Source: Psettodes erumei (Eukaryota; Chordata; Actinopteri; Pleuronectiformes; Psettodidae). From it: a stretch of DNA of 64,000 bases. The stretch lies in contig JAFBJZ010000771.1 in the NCBI GenBank assembly GCA_016785225.1, positions 992,001 to 1,056,000 on the forward strand, in the 5' to 3' direction. Both the position numbers and the translations under genes were made by a program. The first letter of the stretch is position 1, and every line of letters starts with the position of its first letter. The notes below the pieces were generated by a model. The model was not told the origin of the DNA, made no database searches, and saw only the letters and a program-made list of their open reading frames with translations. Shown here one piece after another: positions 13,101 through 26,897 of the stretch.

Positions 13101-15073
13101 ACCAGGACAAAACACAATCACTGTTGTGAGCAAAAATGCATTTATTCTCCAAAGTTAATCTTTTTACTTTGTTACTTCACAAAAATAAGATTGTGTTTGT
13201 CTTTGTACAGTCTACGGTCACACACGATGGCCCTCAAACCCAACAAACTTACTGTGAGCTGTTGCTTTCCATGAAACAGTTTCATGGAAGTCCCCCAAAG
13301 CTACTGATGCCCATTTTTACATTTAAATGTTTCAAGATGTTGGTTGATGCTTTTACACTTCAGGCAGAGCTTGACTATTTACCACTGCTTCTTGATTCTA
13401 TTAACTTTTTTTCGGCAGCTATGTCCATAACCACATCTGGTCTGCATCAAACTCACACTCTGACTGGCGTCAATCGTAGCATCTGCCGGCGGTGAACTCA
13501 ACCGGCCAGTGCACTGGAGTTTGTTCAAAATAGTCCAGATAGCAAATGTATGAACTCAACCCATTGCTGGCTGTGACTGCTACCTGGAAAATGGGACTCT
13601 TTCCTGATATAAGTGCAGAGATGTACAAAAAAAGAAATGTCACACCTCTGAAAATATCTGGGGATTTTGTATTGCTCAATGTTGTGACATGTAGCAAATG
13701 ACTCTCCAGTTTTTAGGAAAACTGTTAAACCTGATAGCAACACAGTGCTGCTCGTTTGGGCAAATAAGAAGCAGGGTGTGTTTCTGAAGCAGGAACACAC
13801 ACAGTGAAGGGTGATGGGACTTTTTTTTCTTTTTGAATCTCAACTTGTTGGATAATGTCTTTCTGGGGGATGGTATGAGGAACAGGGGACACTAATGTAT
13901 TCTGGATTACTTCTGTTGAGGAGCTCTCCACATGCAGGCTATTTACAGGAGGCTGATGGTGAGCTGCACTCTCCACACATAAATTGTTGATGGTGGCAGA
14001 CATCAATTCATCCTCCTGGTGTCATGACACTCTCAATTGCTTTTGTGTGAAAGAGGAAAATACAGTGGTCTCTATTGGACACTGCAGTTATCATTCTTTA
14101 CTGCTTTTACTTTACTTTCACTTCGATCCTCCCAAGTTACAAGATAAATTAACTTGCTCGGAAAGAGTTAGAGCCCACAGTAAACTCCACAATTTTGAGA
14201 ATCAAAGAGCTTGATTAGATGTTCTAACTACATGGCTAAATAGCTGAAAAGGTGTAGTCATAAATAGCCTTTTATTAATGACACATTTGTACCATCCAGA
14301 CAGCTTTATATTACCACATTCACTTGGCAGTTCAGACAGACCATTAGCCCTCATTATCTCATCCACCAATCAGCCTCTCAAATAAGCAGCTGAAAGAGAA
14401 AGGACCAGAGAAAGATGATGACAATAAAGGGCAATTAGAAGATGACTTAACTTTTGGAAAATGTGGAGTTGTCACATGGCGTTTGCAAAGGCCGAGACTC
14501 AGAAATAAGATTACATCTGAGTATTGGTTTTGTTCTAACAAAGGGTCGTTTATGTACTTTGCTCCCAAAATGATACAACCTTACTAAATAATATTTGTAA
14601 GTGAATGAGACACTTGCAATTGATTGTTTTGTCATTCATTATTATAAAACATGCTTCTAGTTCCATTTTGCGCACATGGGAAGCATTCTGATTTTTTTAA
14701 TCTTTTCTTTCTATCCTTCATCTGACTATGGATGGCCTTTGGCCATTGTAATTAGGCAACATATTTTATTAATGTACAACGTTCAGGAAGGAGTTGGAAC
14801 ATGGTCTCAATAGATGCGTATTGGGAAGTTAGCATGTTAAGGGTCCATTTATCAGACCATGTCTGAACATGGTACCCTCAACATTTTCATGAGAGAATGC
14901 AGACACATTCTTCACTGGCTATGCAGGTGACACACCATATCTTTTAAAATGTGTTTTTTTTATTTAGATGCTCAAGCAGCAGTGTTTGGACATTTTCAGT
15001 GTCACATCAAGCGTTTTAGTGCCTTTGAAACTGCATTTTACCCAAACATTCCTAATGAGGTTTTGTCTCTATA
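10171..15073. other. Intergenic, no gene recognised
   Basis: The stretch is largely unique. The T/G-rich segment 12,660-12,960 has a degenerate TTTGTGGTTG-type repetition known from fish repeats and produces a long but meaningless 153-codon open frame. Confidence 0.55.
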
Positions 15074-15213
15074 GCCTGTGAATATTCTCATTTGCCCAGG
15101 TCATGGTTATCTCAAGGAAATTTTAATCGAAATCAACTGGACTTACTTTGTAGGGCTTGAAACTACAAAGTAACTACAAAGTAAGTCCAGTTGATTTTGA
15201 TTAAAATTTCCTT
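15074..15213 (+). mobile_element. Penelope-type foldback repeat, copy 1
   Basis: A flank GTGAATATTCTCATTTGCCC is followed by two 40-nt arms (15114-15153 and 15174-15213) in inverted orientation. They are identical at 39 of 40 positions and separated by 20 nt. The arm motif AAATCAACTGGACTT is typical of a very common teleost repeat that I associate with Penelope-like retroelements. A second copy with the same flank lies at 26,898-27,066 in the opposite orientation. Confidence 0.65.
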
Positions 15214-18200
15214 TAGATTTTGTCTCTATACCTAACCACTTTTATGCAAATGAGATGGGAAGGATTGGTGTATGTGCTGCCCGCAGTTTAAAGGTATAAA
15301 GTCATGTAATTTTAGGCTAATTGATTACACCTGGTTGAAAACTTCACTAGTTTTATCATAACTTGAACTTTATATATGCATGAGAATCTATTAAAATTAC
15401 CTCCACTTCAACCATCAACATTAATGCATCAATACCAATAATACAATATTCCATTGTGCACAGGGAGTAGTATTAGTAGTTGTTTTATTTCTTATACTTT
15501 TGTACTTCTTATTTTTACTTGATTTACATTTTTATGCAGTTGTGGCATATAAGGGCATCATTTTTTATAGTGCGGTATTGATACTTTTACTTACAATGAG
15601 CCGGCATCTAATGTACATACATAAGATGCCGACACTACCAGCTTTGAAATTTGTGAGAGAAAGCCTGTATTGAAAACTGTGAGCATGGAGCTTGAAAAAT
15701 GTTAGCTTCTAGACAGCAAGGGCCAGGGGGGGAAGATGTCAAGTTGCATTTTGGGGAATGGAGGTTTCTGCAGTATTGGAGCTAAAACTACATTAGGGGA
15801 CTAAAATTCAGTTTCTGCTGCTTCAGTTTCATTTTTATAATCTTTTTTTTGTGCAAGAGAACTTCACAGAAGGGTGACAGTAAATTGAAGTGTAACGCTA
15901 TGTGATTTACCCTCTCTTCTCCACATTGCCTCCAACAACTTGGCAGCACATTCTCTCTGCATTTAATTCAGGTGATTTAAACACAATAACATGTCAGTTC
16001 TTTCCAGTCATATTCCTTGCACTGAGATGAATGTGTAGATTTTTTAAAAGCTCATTCGTAATCCCTAGCTGATGTTATTCTAGGCAAGTGTGTTGTCTGA
16101 TATGATATAAAGTGGCAGGATGGCATCCCTCCTGACCAGCAGGCTAATGCCTTATAGCAGTGACAAACACATTGCATCTCCACTGTGAGTGACAGCAAAT
16201 CAATACACACTTGGGAGTGTTCACCCAATCCAGCAGTGTGTCAGTTAGTTAGAGTGTGTCTGTGTGGGGTTTCACCAAAGGCTATGTGTCTCTGGCTACC
16301 TGGGCTTTGCATGCATGTATGTTTTTTCATGTGTCAGTGTTGGAGAGAAAGCAAATACAGACAATTGAGTGTAGGAATGAATGTAAGAGTGTGTGTAGAC
16401 TGAGTGTTGAATGATTCTTTCATTTTGGTACTGTGTGTGTGTATCTGTGTGATTCTTTGGTTGTGACAGTTTTTTGTAGTGTGACCGTCGCTTAGTCAGG
16501 GAACGCAAAAGAGATTCTGAAAATTGCTGCAGTGTGTCTGGCAACAACAGCCTTAAGCACAAGGATTGATTTTTGCATCCATCTTTTTTTACAATCTGCG
16601 TTTCATTCATAAGGGTTAATTTAATTCGTAATGAATGGAGCCACACACATAATCCTCAGAAATGAAATGAAAAACAGTTAGTAAAGAGTCTGAACAGGAA
16701 TTAATAGAATTTGGGAAGATGGTAATAAATGATATACTGATATCAGCTGGGGACATGAAAGAAAATGGTTTTGAATGTCATCTCTTGCATGGGTGCACCT
16801 TTGGACAGGATATTACTTTCTGCTGCTCGGGAGTATACATTTCCTTTCTTGAGTTCACCTAGAGATTGGAGATGTAGAGAACCAGCAGCTTCTTATCGCT
16901 GAGATAGAATTTGATATTCCTTCGTCCATGAAGGACTCGGAAGGCTCTTTGCGCTCTCACACATGGTTAGTGGTTTAATTTCCCTCACAGCGAGCATGGC
17001 ATGTGTACACTGGTTGTAAATGAGTGCTAAAACCCCTCTCTTTCATATCTTTAGACATCTACAGGGGACCCCTTATTTGGCCATTTCCTTTATAGGGAAG
17101 CAAGGTTGAATAGACAGAATGGCTTCAAGGCTTTTAGCATATAGTAGCAGGAGTGATATTACCAGAGGTTATCTCTTTGTGACTGACTTGGCTATGGAAA
17201 ATAAAGAAATTCTTTGTTTAATAATGTTTCAAATTGCTTTTATTATTATTTAGTCAGTCAGTTATTTTTATTTTCCCAAACGAGTGGTCTAATTTGAACA
17301 TTGAAATTTCACAGTTTCATGAAGCAGTTTTAATGCCTCTGTTTAATATCCTTGTCATATTATCTCAAACTCTTGATATGATACCCCCCCCACACACACA
17401 CACACACACACACCCCAATATGCCACTAAGGTCATAAGATATCTTTTGTGAAAGGTTGATATTTGTGATTGTGATGAACTTTTCTGGAGTGCCCAAAGTG
17501 GTGGTCAGAAGGTCATCTATGGTGACAGCATGGTGATTTACTAAGGGCCTGAATGTCGAGTAATGTCTCGAGTAGCAATCATGGTTATCTATAACTGTGA
17601 AGATAGCTTAAATAATATTTGTGAGGAATTTTCTATGTTGTTGTTCACCGTTGTGTTGTAAGGCGAGATAATGATGTTAACTAAATCCTTATAACTGCAA
17701 AATATTCATGTGTAATATAATCTACATTGTATCAAGGGTAACAGAACACATCAAAGCTCTGTTTCAGATCCTCAAAAGTGCTAGTGTTTCAATAAGAAAA
17801 TGTTTGCAGTGAGTTCCAAGTGATTGGAATGGATGCTCAACAGCCAGTGAGCTATTTCACGAACTGCCTTTTGTTTGTTTTCTGCAAAGCTGTATGGGTG
17901 TGCTTGCAAGCAGATGTTTGGAGCAATTTATCTGAAAATAGGAGCCCTTACACCTACATTTCAGTGAAAAGCCATTTTAAATGCACTGAGAAGGCCAATG
18001 GCTGGCTCTCTGTCTCTGTCTGTCCTTTTTATCAAGTAAGAAAGAAGCCTCAGTGCAATGAAATTACACCCTTTTAAGTTGAACTGCAACAAAATAACTC
18101 AAACCATACGAAATCCATTCAAGTTGCTCCCAACCAGCTTCCAATTGAGCTACCGACCAATCACAGTAGCTCACCTGGAGACCATCAGACATACAACCAC

Positions 18201-19185
18201 CACTGCAGGTTCAAACAGGGAAAAGCAGACAGATCACAGCCACAAACGTACATCATCAGCATCTCAGCATATCATACAGAGCAAATGGACCACATACTGT
18301 GAGGAAGCAGAAAATCTCTCAGTAGAAACTGAGCCTTTTTACTCAGAAAGTAGGGATGTGCTTTGTCTGTGATGAATTAGGAGGCTAATGCAGATGTTTT
18401 TGTGTGCTGTGTTAAGGCTTTGAAAACATGTACTAAATTCTCTCCTTCTGTTTTAGTTATATTTCCCAACTGGTTGTATTTTGATATTTTAAGTGCACTT
18501 TGTACAATACCTGAAGTTTCTTCCCACCAACTTTGACGCACTCCACTTTTGATGTTTAACAGTCAGGAAGAAGTTAATGAATATCCAGTAAATAAACTTG
18601 AGACCACACTATTTGTGAGTTAGTTACCACGGCAATCCCACAAGAATGCCAGCTGTTGTATGCTTCTGTGTTTAGCTGCTAAATTGTTCATGTTATTTGG
18701 AGGTGCAGTCCATCAGAATATTTTCACTGAAAAGAGCTGCCTGCTGAAAGCAATGTCAATGAAAGCAATGAGAGAAACAGCTGTGGTCGGTGAAACCAAA
18801 ACAGCGGGCTGACACATGAAATGCTGTGTAATGCTGAGTTGTAGTGAGGTTATTCACATTACATGTAAATCCTTGATCTCCTGATAAAATTTGTATCAGA
18901 GATAATGAAAACTAATGCACTTTGGAGAATACAAACTCCAGAGGCTCATAGCACATGTTATAGTGTTCCACTTTTGTCTAATTACACATTAGAAATGTTA
19001 TCCCTCCATTTTAAATAATGTTTCAGCAACCTGAATAAAGTTCATTCTCTATTCACTTCTGATGCAGTATTTGTTTGCAAGCCTGATGTTCTTGTGAGTA
19101 CAATTACTGATAGGTCAGAATAAACAAAGAACAACTGTAGCTGCAATGGCACACTAAGATGCTAAGGCATGCATATACACTGTAG

Positions 19186-19190
<5 letters not shown>
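15214..19190. other. Intergenic, with CA repeat
   Basis: A CA tract at 17,391-17,412 follows a C-run. A TG-rich stretch lies at 16,250-16,460. An octamer ATGCAAAT lies near 15,244. No gene is seen. Confidence 0.6.

Positions 19191-19226
<36 letters not shown>
19191..19226 (+). repeat. (GT)18 microsatellite
   Basis: Eighteen uninterrupted GT units. Confidence 0.97.
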
Positions 19227-19228
<2 letters not shown>

Positions 19229-19299
19229 TTTCTTTTCTCAGATGCAGGACTGCATCTGAAGCTTTATTGAAGCAAGCTAATCCATGAGCTGCAGGCCTC

Positions 19300-19650
19300 A
19301 GCTGCCTTTGCCGGTCTGCCAGGCTGAAAATAATTACATTTTAAGTGGCTGTGCAAACAACAGGCACCACATTAGCGTGTTAATTCAGACCAATCACTTC
19401 TACTAAAAAAAAAAAGGAAAGCCAGGAGGAAATACTGCCTTCATTCTGTCCCCACAGACTGATAAATGCACGGTAGTCTTCCATGCCCCGGGTGAGCATT
19501 TATAACATTTTATTATTTATTTATTTCTCTAAATCTGCATAATCATTTTGGCTATAGGTCATATGCGAACAAGATGGGGAGCTCAGAATAGCATGCATTA
19601 TTCATTATTTGCAGGATACAGTGGGTGCCAGAGGTTTACAAGATATGTGA
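19300..19650. promoter_or_regulatory. Candidate conserved noncoding block
   Basis: The DNA is balanced in composition and repeat-free. It has AATAATTACATTTTAAGTGG, GTGTTAATTCAG and TGCATAATCATTTTGGC homeodomain/POU-like motifs. It looks like a vertebrate enhancer-type block, but conservation cannot be tested here. Confidence 0.25.
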
Positions 19651-20224
19651 GTGCGATTTACCAAATTCATCCTTTTCTTTATCACACAAAAGCTTCTTGG
19701 ACTGTGAGTACCTGGGGCACCAGATAGAGCACAAAGTGTGTAATGAAGAAAATGGTAAAAAGATGAGGCAACTCAGATAAATGAATGGCTGTGGCCCCAT
19801 TCGCCTGTATCTTCACCAAGCTCTGTGTGAACAAGAATGTTTGACTTCATACTCAAATCTTCCTTTGCATGAGATGGATGTATTGTCTCTAATGGTGAAT
19901 GATAAGAGATAAATTGTGTGATAATAAACTTGTGCTTTCCATTAGCAACTTAAAAATATGAACGCTCTACTGTAAATCGTCATATTGAGAACATGGTCTT
20001 CTGTAACATAATGCATGATCAAATTTGTAGAAGTGTGCTGCATCATAACGAATATAAAATGATTTGAATGAGATAAACTTTAATGGCACACAACAAAAAG
20101 CATGGGGTCAGTTATGCTCAGTGTTGCAGTTGTCCTGACTCATCCTACTAATCAAAGGATAAGAGAGCACTACTCGTTTGGGCACGATAATGTGTGTGTG
20201 TGTGTCTGGATGGATGGATGACGT

Positions 20225-20470
20225 GATGCGAGAGGCTTAGATCAGAGATAAATGACTTCATTAAAGTGTAAGTCTCAGAAAGCGAGAATGAGCCACATCT
20301 CCGCCCTCTGTGCCACGGCAGATTATGAACTCCATAAATCAATACATTTCTGTAAAATGATAATGTTCCCTCGCCTGCAACATCCAACCTCCGACAATGG
20401 GGCTGACACGGCAAAGGACTTCACATTCTGTGGCGATTTCTGGTTTGACATGGGGCCAAGGTTCAACGTC
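20225..20470. promoter_or_regulatory. Candidate conserved noncoding block
   Basis: This is a repeat-free, GC-balanced stretch in AT-rich surroundings with motifs such as ATAAATCAATACATTTCTG. Overlapping open frames on both strands are not convincing as coding sequence. Confidence 0.22.
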
Positions 20471-20606
20471 AAAAACCAAAACAACAGCAGCTGCAAACAT
20501 GCAGTGCTGCTTACAGGCATGATTTTTTTTTCTGATGGAGAAACACTTGAGTGAGCGACAGCAAATTTACAAGTCATCAAGTCTTGAAAACAAGTGCAGT
20601 TTTTAT

Positions 20607-20630
20607 TTTCAGACAAAAATTTGTCTGAAA
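20607..20630. repeat. 24-bp palindrome
   Basis: TTTCAGACAAA and TTTGTCTGAAA are separated by AA. The 11-bp arms are perfect. Each arm carries a CAGAC/GTCTG Smad-type half site. Confidence 0.85.
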
Positions 20631-21083
20631 GCTGTTGTGAACAGCATATTGTGAGGCTCATTTGCTTACTAGAGAAAATGATTTGATTAGAAAAACACAA
20701 CAGTGGGAGTCCTCCTGTTTGTACCCAAACAGGGGGGCTGCTCTGACCAAAGCTCAGAGAATGCAAGTTAAGAGAAAAAAAGAAATAAGAAATTCCATTA
20801 CAGAAGAACTGTTTCATGCTCAAAACTTTTACTGAGCCCAAATCTTACTTAACATAAATGTTAAATGTTAATTAACTCAATGCTCTCAGTAGAAAAGGAA
20901 AGGGAGTGTGAAGATGAAGGGACTGGCTGCGCTGCGTTCAATGCCAGGAAGAGAATGAGCGAGGAACACCTGCTCTCAAACTAAGGAGCTACACGACAGC
21001 CTGCAGGACTTAATTTCTCTGATAGGTACCGTTGTTTTGTTTTTTTTTAAGAATTTGTATTTGTATTTGTAGGGTTTCCTGGA

Positions 21084-21109
21084 GTGTGTGTGTGTGTGTG
21101 TGGGGGGGG
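21084..21109 (+). repeat. (GT)n followed by G-run
   Basis: About nine GT units run directly into eight G residues. Confidence 0.9.
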
Positions 21110-21419
21110 AGGGTTGTCAGGTAAACATAATGTGGTTTCAATGTTTATGTTTTCACATACATCAGGGAAGACCACCCATCATATCAAGAGTGGGTGGCTT
21201 TGACTGAATGTTATCGAAATGACAATTGTTTGCCTGGTGTACTGGAAATCCAACACATGGGTCTAATCCAAACTGAAGAATCAAGGGCAAAATCAAAAAT
21301 GTCTCGAAAAAGAACTAGCATCATACAATCATTTTCCCACATGGCCTTGTTTGCAGAATCTAAATTGACTTATTAGCATGAAAAATCAATGGCCTGGCTT
21401 TAAAAATAGCACATTCCCT

Positions 21420-21900
21420 CAAAGTCTGAGTTCAGAATATAATTTGGCAATGGCAAATTAATTTATTGCCACTGCACTCCATACCTTGAAAGCCTGAAGA
21501 GAGTCAAATTCAAGCCCTCTTTTTCCTGAATTCCAGAGCACTTCCGCCATAGCTATCCGCTGATCGAACACAAACTTGTGTGTAATTGTATAGAGCTCCT
21601 CTCCTGACCTTCTCTGTCAGGAGCGAAATAGGGGCCATCATTCATCCTTGCCATTACCAACCTGCCTGCCGTGAATAATGCAATTTGTATCCTCTATGGA
21701 GTGCATCCAGAACAACAGGCACTCCAATAAACAAACAGTGGATCGCAGTAGAAATCTACTTACAGGGGGCAGCCTGGCAAACGCTGCAGCGATTAGAAGG
21801 CCACTCAAGTCCCATCATCTCAGTCCAATAGATCCCGGCCATATCTGTTTCAGAGAAAGCCTATGATAATGAGCCTGCCAGCTTCATTCTGCAAGTTCTG
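21420..21900. promoter_or_regulatory. Candidate conserved noncoding block with NFI-like dyad
   Basis: The block is repeat-free and GC-balanced. A dyad at 21445-21471 has TGGCAAT and ATTGCCA arms around AAATTAATTT, resembling NFI half-sites flanking a homeodomain core. No coding frame is convincing. Confidence 0.28.
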
Positions 21901-24900
21901 GATCTAACCCATAAACCACACACACACAGTTTGCAATGAGCCATTCAGTGGAGATTTGTGGTACCTGAAAGTAGAAGTAAAGGTCAGTCTTTGACCTTTC
22001 ATGGGCACTAACAGCTAGTCAGCACCAAAATGGACCAGTCAGGCAGAGGACAAAGTGACTGTGTATGTGGTGATGAGACCTGATGGATGGAGGATATTAA
22101 GGGAACACAGCTGATGAGGAGTGGTGGCAGTGATGTCACACAATGGGTATTCAGCTTTTAATTAACTTGAGAAAATGCAGTTATAGGCTTGCTTTTATGT
22201 AATTGATTTTTCTATTTTAGACCATTTTTTAATGGCCATTAATTTAGGATACAGTTGCCACACCAGCAAACTGAACCTGCAACTAATTCAGTAAGACTAG
22301 GTGATGATTAAGGCTCGCACTACTATATGCTTTTTGGACACAGTAGTAATATGTTGTTCACACTGATGAGCTCAGCCTCAGGTGTCTGTCAGAATCGTTC
22401 ATTAGAGTAAGAATGCACTCTCTGGAAAACAATTGGTTTGACAGTTCATTAATTGCATTTGCTCACAGTGTGGGTTGGAAAAACATTAATTTAATTTAAA
22501 GTTCGCTATTCCCAAGAAGCTTCTCAAAAAAATGAGCTCTCAGATGACTTACCATCAAAGATTTGTTGTGAAGCATCACTCTGAAAGAGTTTGATCCTGA
22601 TATACTATAAATGTCTATAAATGTAGACCATTTAGTACTGTGGCTACTTTACCTCGAAGTGGAAGCCCAGCTGACTCCATGTCAATTTGGAGAGTTATTT
22701 GCAGTTCATCACTTGCCATATCAGTCAATGGCTTTGGCAAGGATATATGTTCTGCTGACAAGCATTCTTAATTTTGTGCCTTACACTGTGCCATACTATA
22801 CTGTTTATCATTTTGGTGTTTGAAATCAGTGGTGGCTTTTATTGTTTTGATATGAGGAGCAAGTGCTTTATTACCATTCTGTGTTTATTTGCACAGCTTA
22901 TATACAGCTTGCGCTTGGTGCAGGTCTTTTTCTTTGTTTGCTCTGCTCTGTTTCAAAGCATTTCCGACAGCCTCTCCATGCTCTGCCTGCCGCAATAAGA
23001 TAATCCTGCCATGTCCCATAAGATGGCAGCATCTGTCATCTATAAGAATCTGTGGGAGCCGGCCAAGGAACAGTCAACAGGAGGCAACAGGGGGGAGCGG
23101 TGAGCCTCGTTCCCAACACGATAGCCAATTAGGGGGTATTATCTCCTTGTGTGAAGAGGCTTTAACCCCCCCCGACCGCCCTCCGGCAGGGGACTGGGAA
23201 CGGTTGCAGAGCTGGGAAGCAGAGACAGACAGTGGTGTGTGACGCTGTCAGGACAGGAAGTGGAAGTAAAGCCATTATTTCCCCTTCATTGGGCACAGCA
23301 TGATAGCGCTTGAAGCGAACCAAAGCTCAGCCCTTGAGGACAGATATCTGCAGCATGGCCTCATTGCCTCATAGTATTTTAAATTCACATCAACACTTCA
23401 TAGCTTAAAGCTTGAAGGGATTTCTTCCTCCTTATCTGATTGATTTTGCACGTAGTGGACTCAAATAAATCACTGCGCCATGTGGCGGTTGTGTATACAT
23501 ATGGAAATCTACCTTATATTCCTAGGTCTTTTTTTGTTTGTTTGTTTCCGTCTCTCCTGCAGCCAAAAGATAAATGATGTGACATCATGTCGAGGATTTT
23601 CAGGGACTGTGGCATTTGATGTACTGATGTAGAAAATGTTTCAACAACCAACAACATGAACAGCTGTTTAGCGTGGGGGCTTCTTTAAAAGCCATGGTTT
23701 CTCAATCAGCTTCTTAATCTGACCCAAGGAGATCCATCTAAATACAGCTACCCATCAAATGATGCTGTAGAACAACCCTAACTACTCTACGCAATGAACT
23801 GTAGACAGTAGTAGTCAGTAGAACAGAATGTATTTAGCAAAGACTGCCTTGATGTCATTTTTGTTAAGAAAAAAATCTGTAAAATGCAGAGCTTTGATAT
23901 TTTATGTAAACCAAGGAATGTGCTTACGATAATGAAAGCCGTCAACCAAGGTGTCTTCGACAGCCCAGAAAAAAAACATGCTTCATCATTAATGGACCTT
24001 AATGTACACAGCTACCACGAGACTTTTATAACATTAGTCCCTTACCCAAAATCTTGCTTTTTCCCCACTGCTGGTTTCTTTGTTTGTTACGTTACTACTC
24101 TGCTTTCTCTGTTCTTAAACCTTCACTTTAGACCTTCCTCTGCCCTCACAGGTCATATCAAAAAGCCCTTACAGCTTAGCTCATAACACATCACACACAA
24201 CACACACATACACACACACACAATCACTTTTAGTTTTGCCTTGCCCAGGTTTACATTTAGTTCCAGCGACCCAACCAAACCGCACTGTGTGTCCTGGGCA
24301 TCCTGCCCTCCACATGTAAATGCAGGCAGCATCCGCAACCCGCTGTGTGTGTGTGTGTGTGTGTCTTGGGCACAGATAGCAGTGAGATGGGTTTCTTGAA
24401 CTTCACCACTATCTCTGCAGAACAGCCACTGGTAGACCTTCAACTTCCCAAAGAAAATCTCTCTCTCAGCATCACCACACAAGCTTTGAGTTGATTTAGC
24501 ACTCACTTCTAATTAAAAAATAGGGGTCCGAAAGTCTGATGAATGTGTGGAGCATTAGCAGAATTGTGGTTCTGCAGGAGGGCTAATTGTGCTGAGGCTC
24601 TGCAATGCTGATGTACCAAAGTGTTATGTAACTGCATAAGTAGAATTAAATGTTCCTTCTGTTAAAATTTGCAGCAGGAAGGAGCTTTGGTCTCTGTTCT
24701 CACTCTATATTGCTCCCTTGTCAGTACGTCCCTCCCTGTCTTAATTTGTCTGCACAAATCAGTCTTAATCACGAGGTGCAAGGCTGTTGAATTCAGTGAG
24801 AAGTGTCCCGTCCTCTTAGATCAGGCTGCTGTAAAATCTTCAAACGTTTTGATGTCCTCCTGTCCTCTCACAGTCGAACACTGATTTCAGTGCCACAGTC

Positions 24901-26897
24901 ATGCTGTTCCAACAGAAAGATGAATGAAGAAGTTTGGAAAACGCCTTCAACTTAGATGAGGAAATGCCTGCTGAGTATATCAACTGAAGTGAAACTTAAA
25001 ATGTAGAATTAAACCTCCAAGCATTTATGCTAACAAATTAATAATATAATCCTTTATTATTAATTTGTCAATGTAAATGTTTGAATTGTCAGGAAGGTGC
25101 AAAAACGCAGTTACTTATAACAAACAAACAGAGCGAACCAAAAAGATAACTGCCTTGGCTGAGGTCAAAACATCTAAGTCAATGGCATGACCAAATTAGA
25201 AATTTAATGTTGTAATAATGTAATGTAATATTTCTTCTCCATTCTGATGTAGTTTTCTTTTGAGTGTGTTATGTTCAAGACGGGGACAGACTTCTTGCCT
25301 AATGTATTCTGTAATAGTCTCCAGCCCGCAGCAACACTGAAGCTGACAGCTGATTGGAGAAGATGGATGCAAGAGTAAAATACACTGGACAGAACAAAAC
25401 TACAGTTGCACTTTTTGAAAACATTCTGTCTCGTCCATTGCAGCAAATGCCCGTGTGTTGTAATCACATTCATTGAGGACTGCATGTATTCTAAACTACT
25501 GGTGCATTCAGTAGTCTTGAGTTGTCAAATATATGCTTATTAATAAGAAGACATTCATGAAAGTGGCTTCATTTTGCATTTCTTTGTCTATCAATGTTGA
25601 GCGCCTTGCTCCTGTGAGTCTCTGAACAGGTGTGAGAGAGTGCAAGAAGGCGTGACGATGGTTACAAGGAAGATGAGCTCAGTGTTGTAGAGCTAATGAA
25701 AATGTGGAACTGACATTGAGTTGCTGATCATCATTATCGAAATAATGATGAAAAAATTTTACTGAATAACAAGCAGCAAACATCACAGCTTTGGCAGTAG
25801 AGCTCCGGTAGTGGACTTATCTTGATAAATTCTGCTCAATACCATGACACAAGACTGAATGGATGCCAGATATAAAACAAAATGGAGAATTTGTGTGAAA
25901 TTTATCACTATGCAGAAAAACATTATTCCCGGGAAACAATGGATACATATTGTGACATAGATAAAATGGTTTTATGAGCTCTTTCATTAATTAATTTGTG
26001 TTTCCTTTTATAAGTTTAAGTATTACAAAGTACAACTATACCGAACAATCACAATGAACTTAAAATTTGTGAGAGCTGAGCCTCCTTGTTAATGCTATTC
26101 CACAACAAGACTAAATGAAGATATGGCTATATATGGAACAACATGAAAGAGATATACCTCAGCTACTCAGTCAGTTATTATTCTTTACTCAAAACATGAA
26201 AAAAAATCTAAGTTTATTTATGCTGGCCTTCAAAATTGTCTTCTTTGCCTCCTTAATGAAACACCCTGATATTTTCAGGAGCTTTTTTTCCCCTTAAAAT
26301 ACCAACCTTAACTTAAAGCTGCTGATGCTGCTTCTGCAGCTAATGATGATGACGATGACAATAATTATGATTGTGACTATTTGCTGTACTAAATTCAGTA
26401 CCCTATAAATATTTTGTCTGAGTTTTTCTCATATGACATCCCTGGATCTGCTGTGGACGCGTTAGTACAGTTAGAGGGCATATAAAGTGATTGATGACTA
26501 GGCCCACTACCTAACAGGGTAAATTTAAGGTACATGTGAAATTATGAGCCAGTTTGATAAAGAACGACACATTTGCACATTAAAACTATTCTTCTTTTCT
26601 TCTGTTGCAACACTCACAAAGCGGATTAGTTTAATTACTGCTATTTATTGCGGGGCTGTTTAATGGCCCAGTACAGTAGTTAACTATGGGAACCCCCTGA
26701 CTGAGCTGAATGAAACTGTCTGATTGGTTTCATGGCTATCACTGAAATACTGATCCACATGTTCAGGTTCTTTGTTATAGCAGTACCAGTGAGAAAATGA
26801 GATGAAATGCGTTCCAGAAGGGCTTGGGTTGAGAATCGCATCCAAGAGTTAAAAGGCTTTGCATTGTGATTTAACAAATGTTCAGCCAACTTATCTG
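21901..26897. other. Intergenic, with TG repeat
   Basis: A TG tract lies at 24,344-24,364, and CA-rich DNA at 24,187-24,224. A GC-richer patch at 23,060-23,260 carries no recognisable protein. The dispersed repeat copy at 25,113 is listed separately. Confidence 0.55.
25113..25168 (+). repeat. Degenerate dispersed repeat, copy C
   Basis: TAACAAACAAACAGAGCGAA is followed by CCAAAAAGATAACTGCCTTG and GCTGAGGT. It shows the same order of elements as copies A and B. Confidence 0.5.

Noticed and set aside
12668..13129. 153-codon plus-strand open frame with many hydrophobic residues
   Set aside because: It arises from T/G-rich, degenerate repeat DNA (TTTGTGGTTG-like units). The apparent membrane helices are a composition artefact, and no domain or splice context is seen.
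20323..20841. 172-codon minus-strand open frame
   Set aside because: There is no recognisable domain, and its composition is like translated noncoding DNA. It overlaps a palindrome and a candidate regulatory block.
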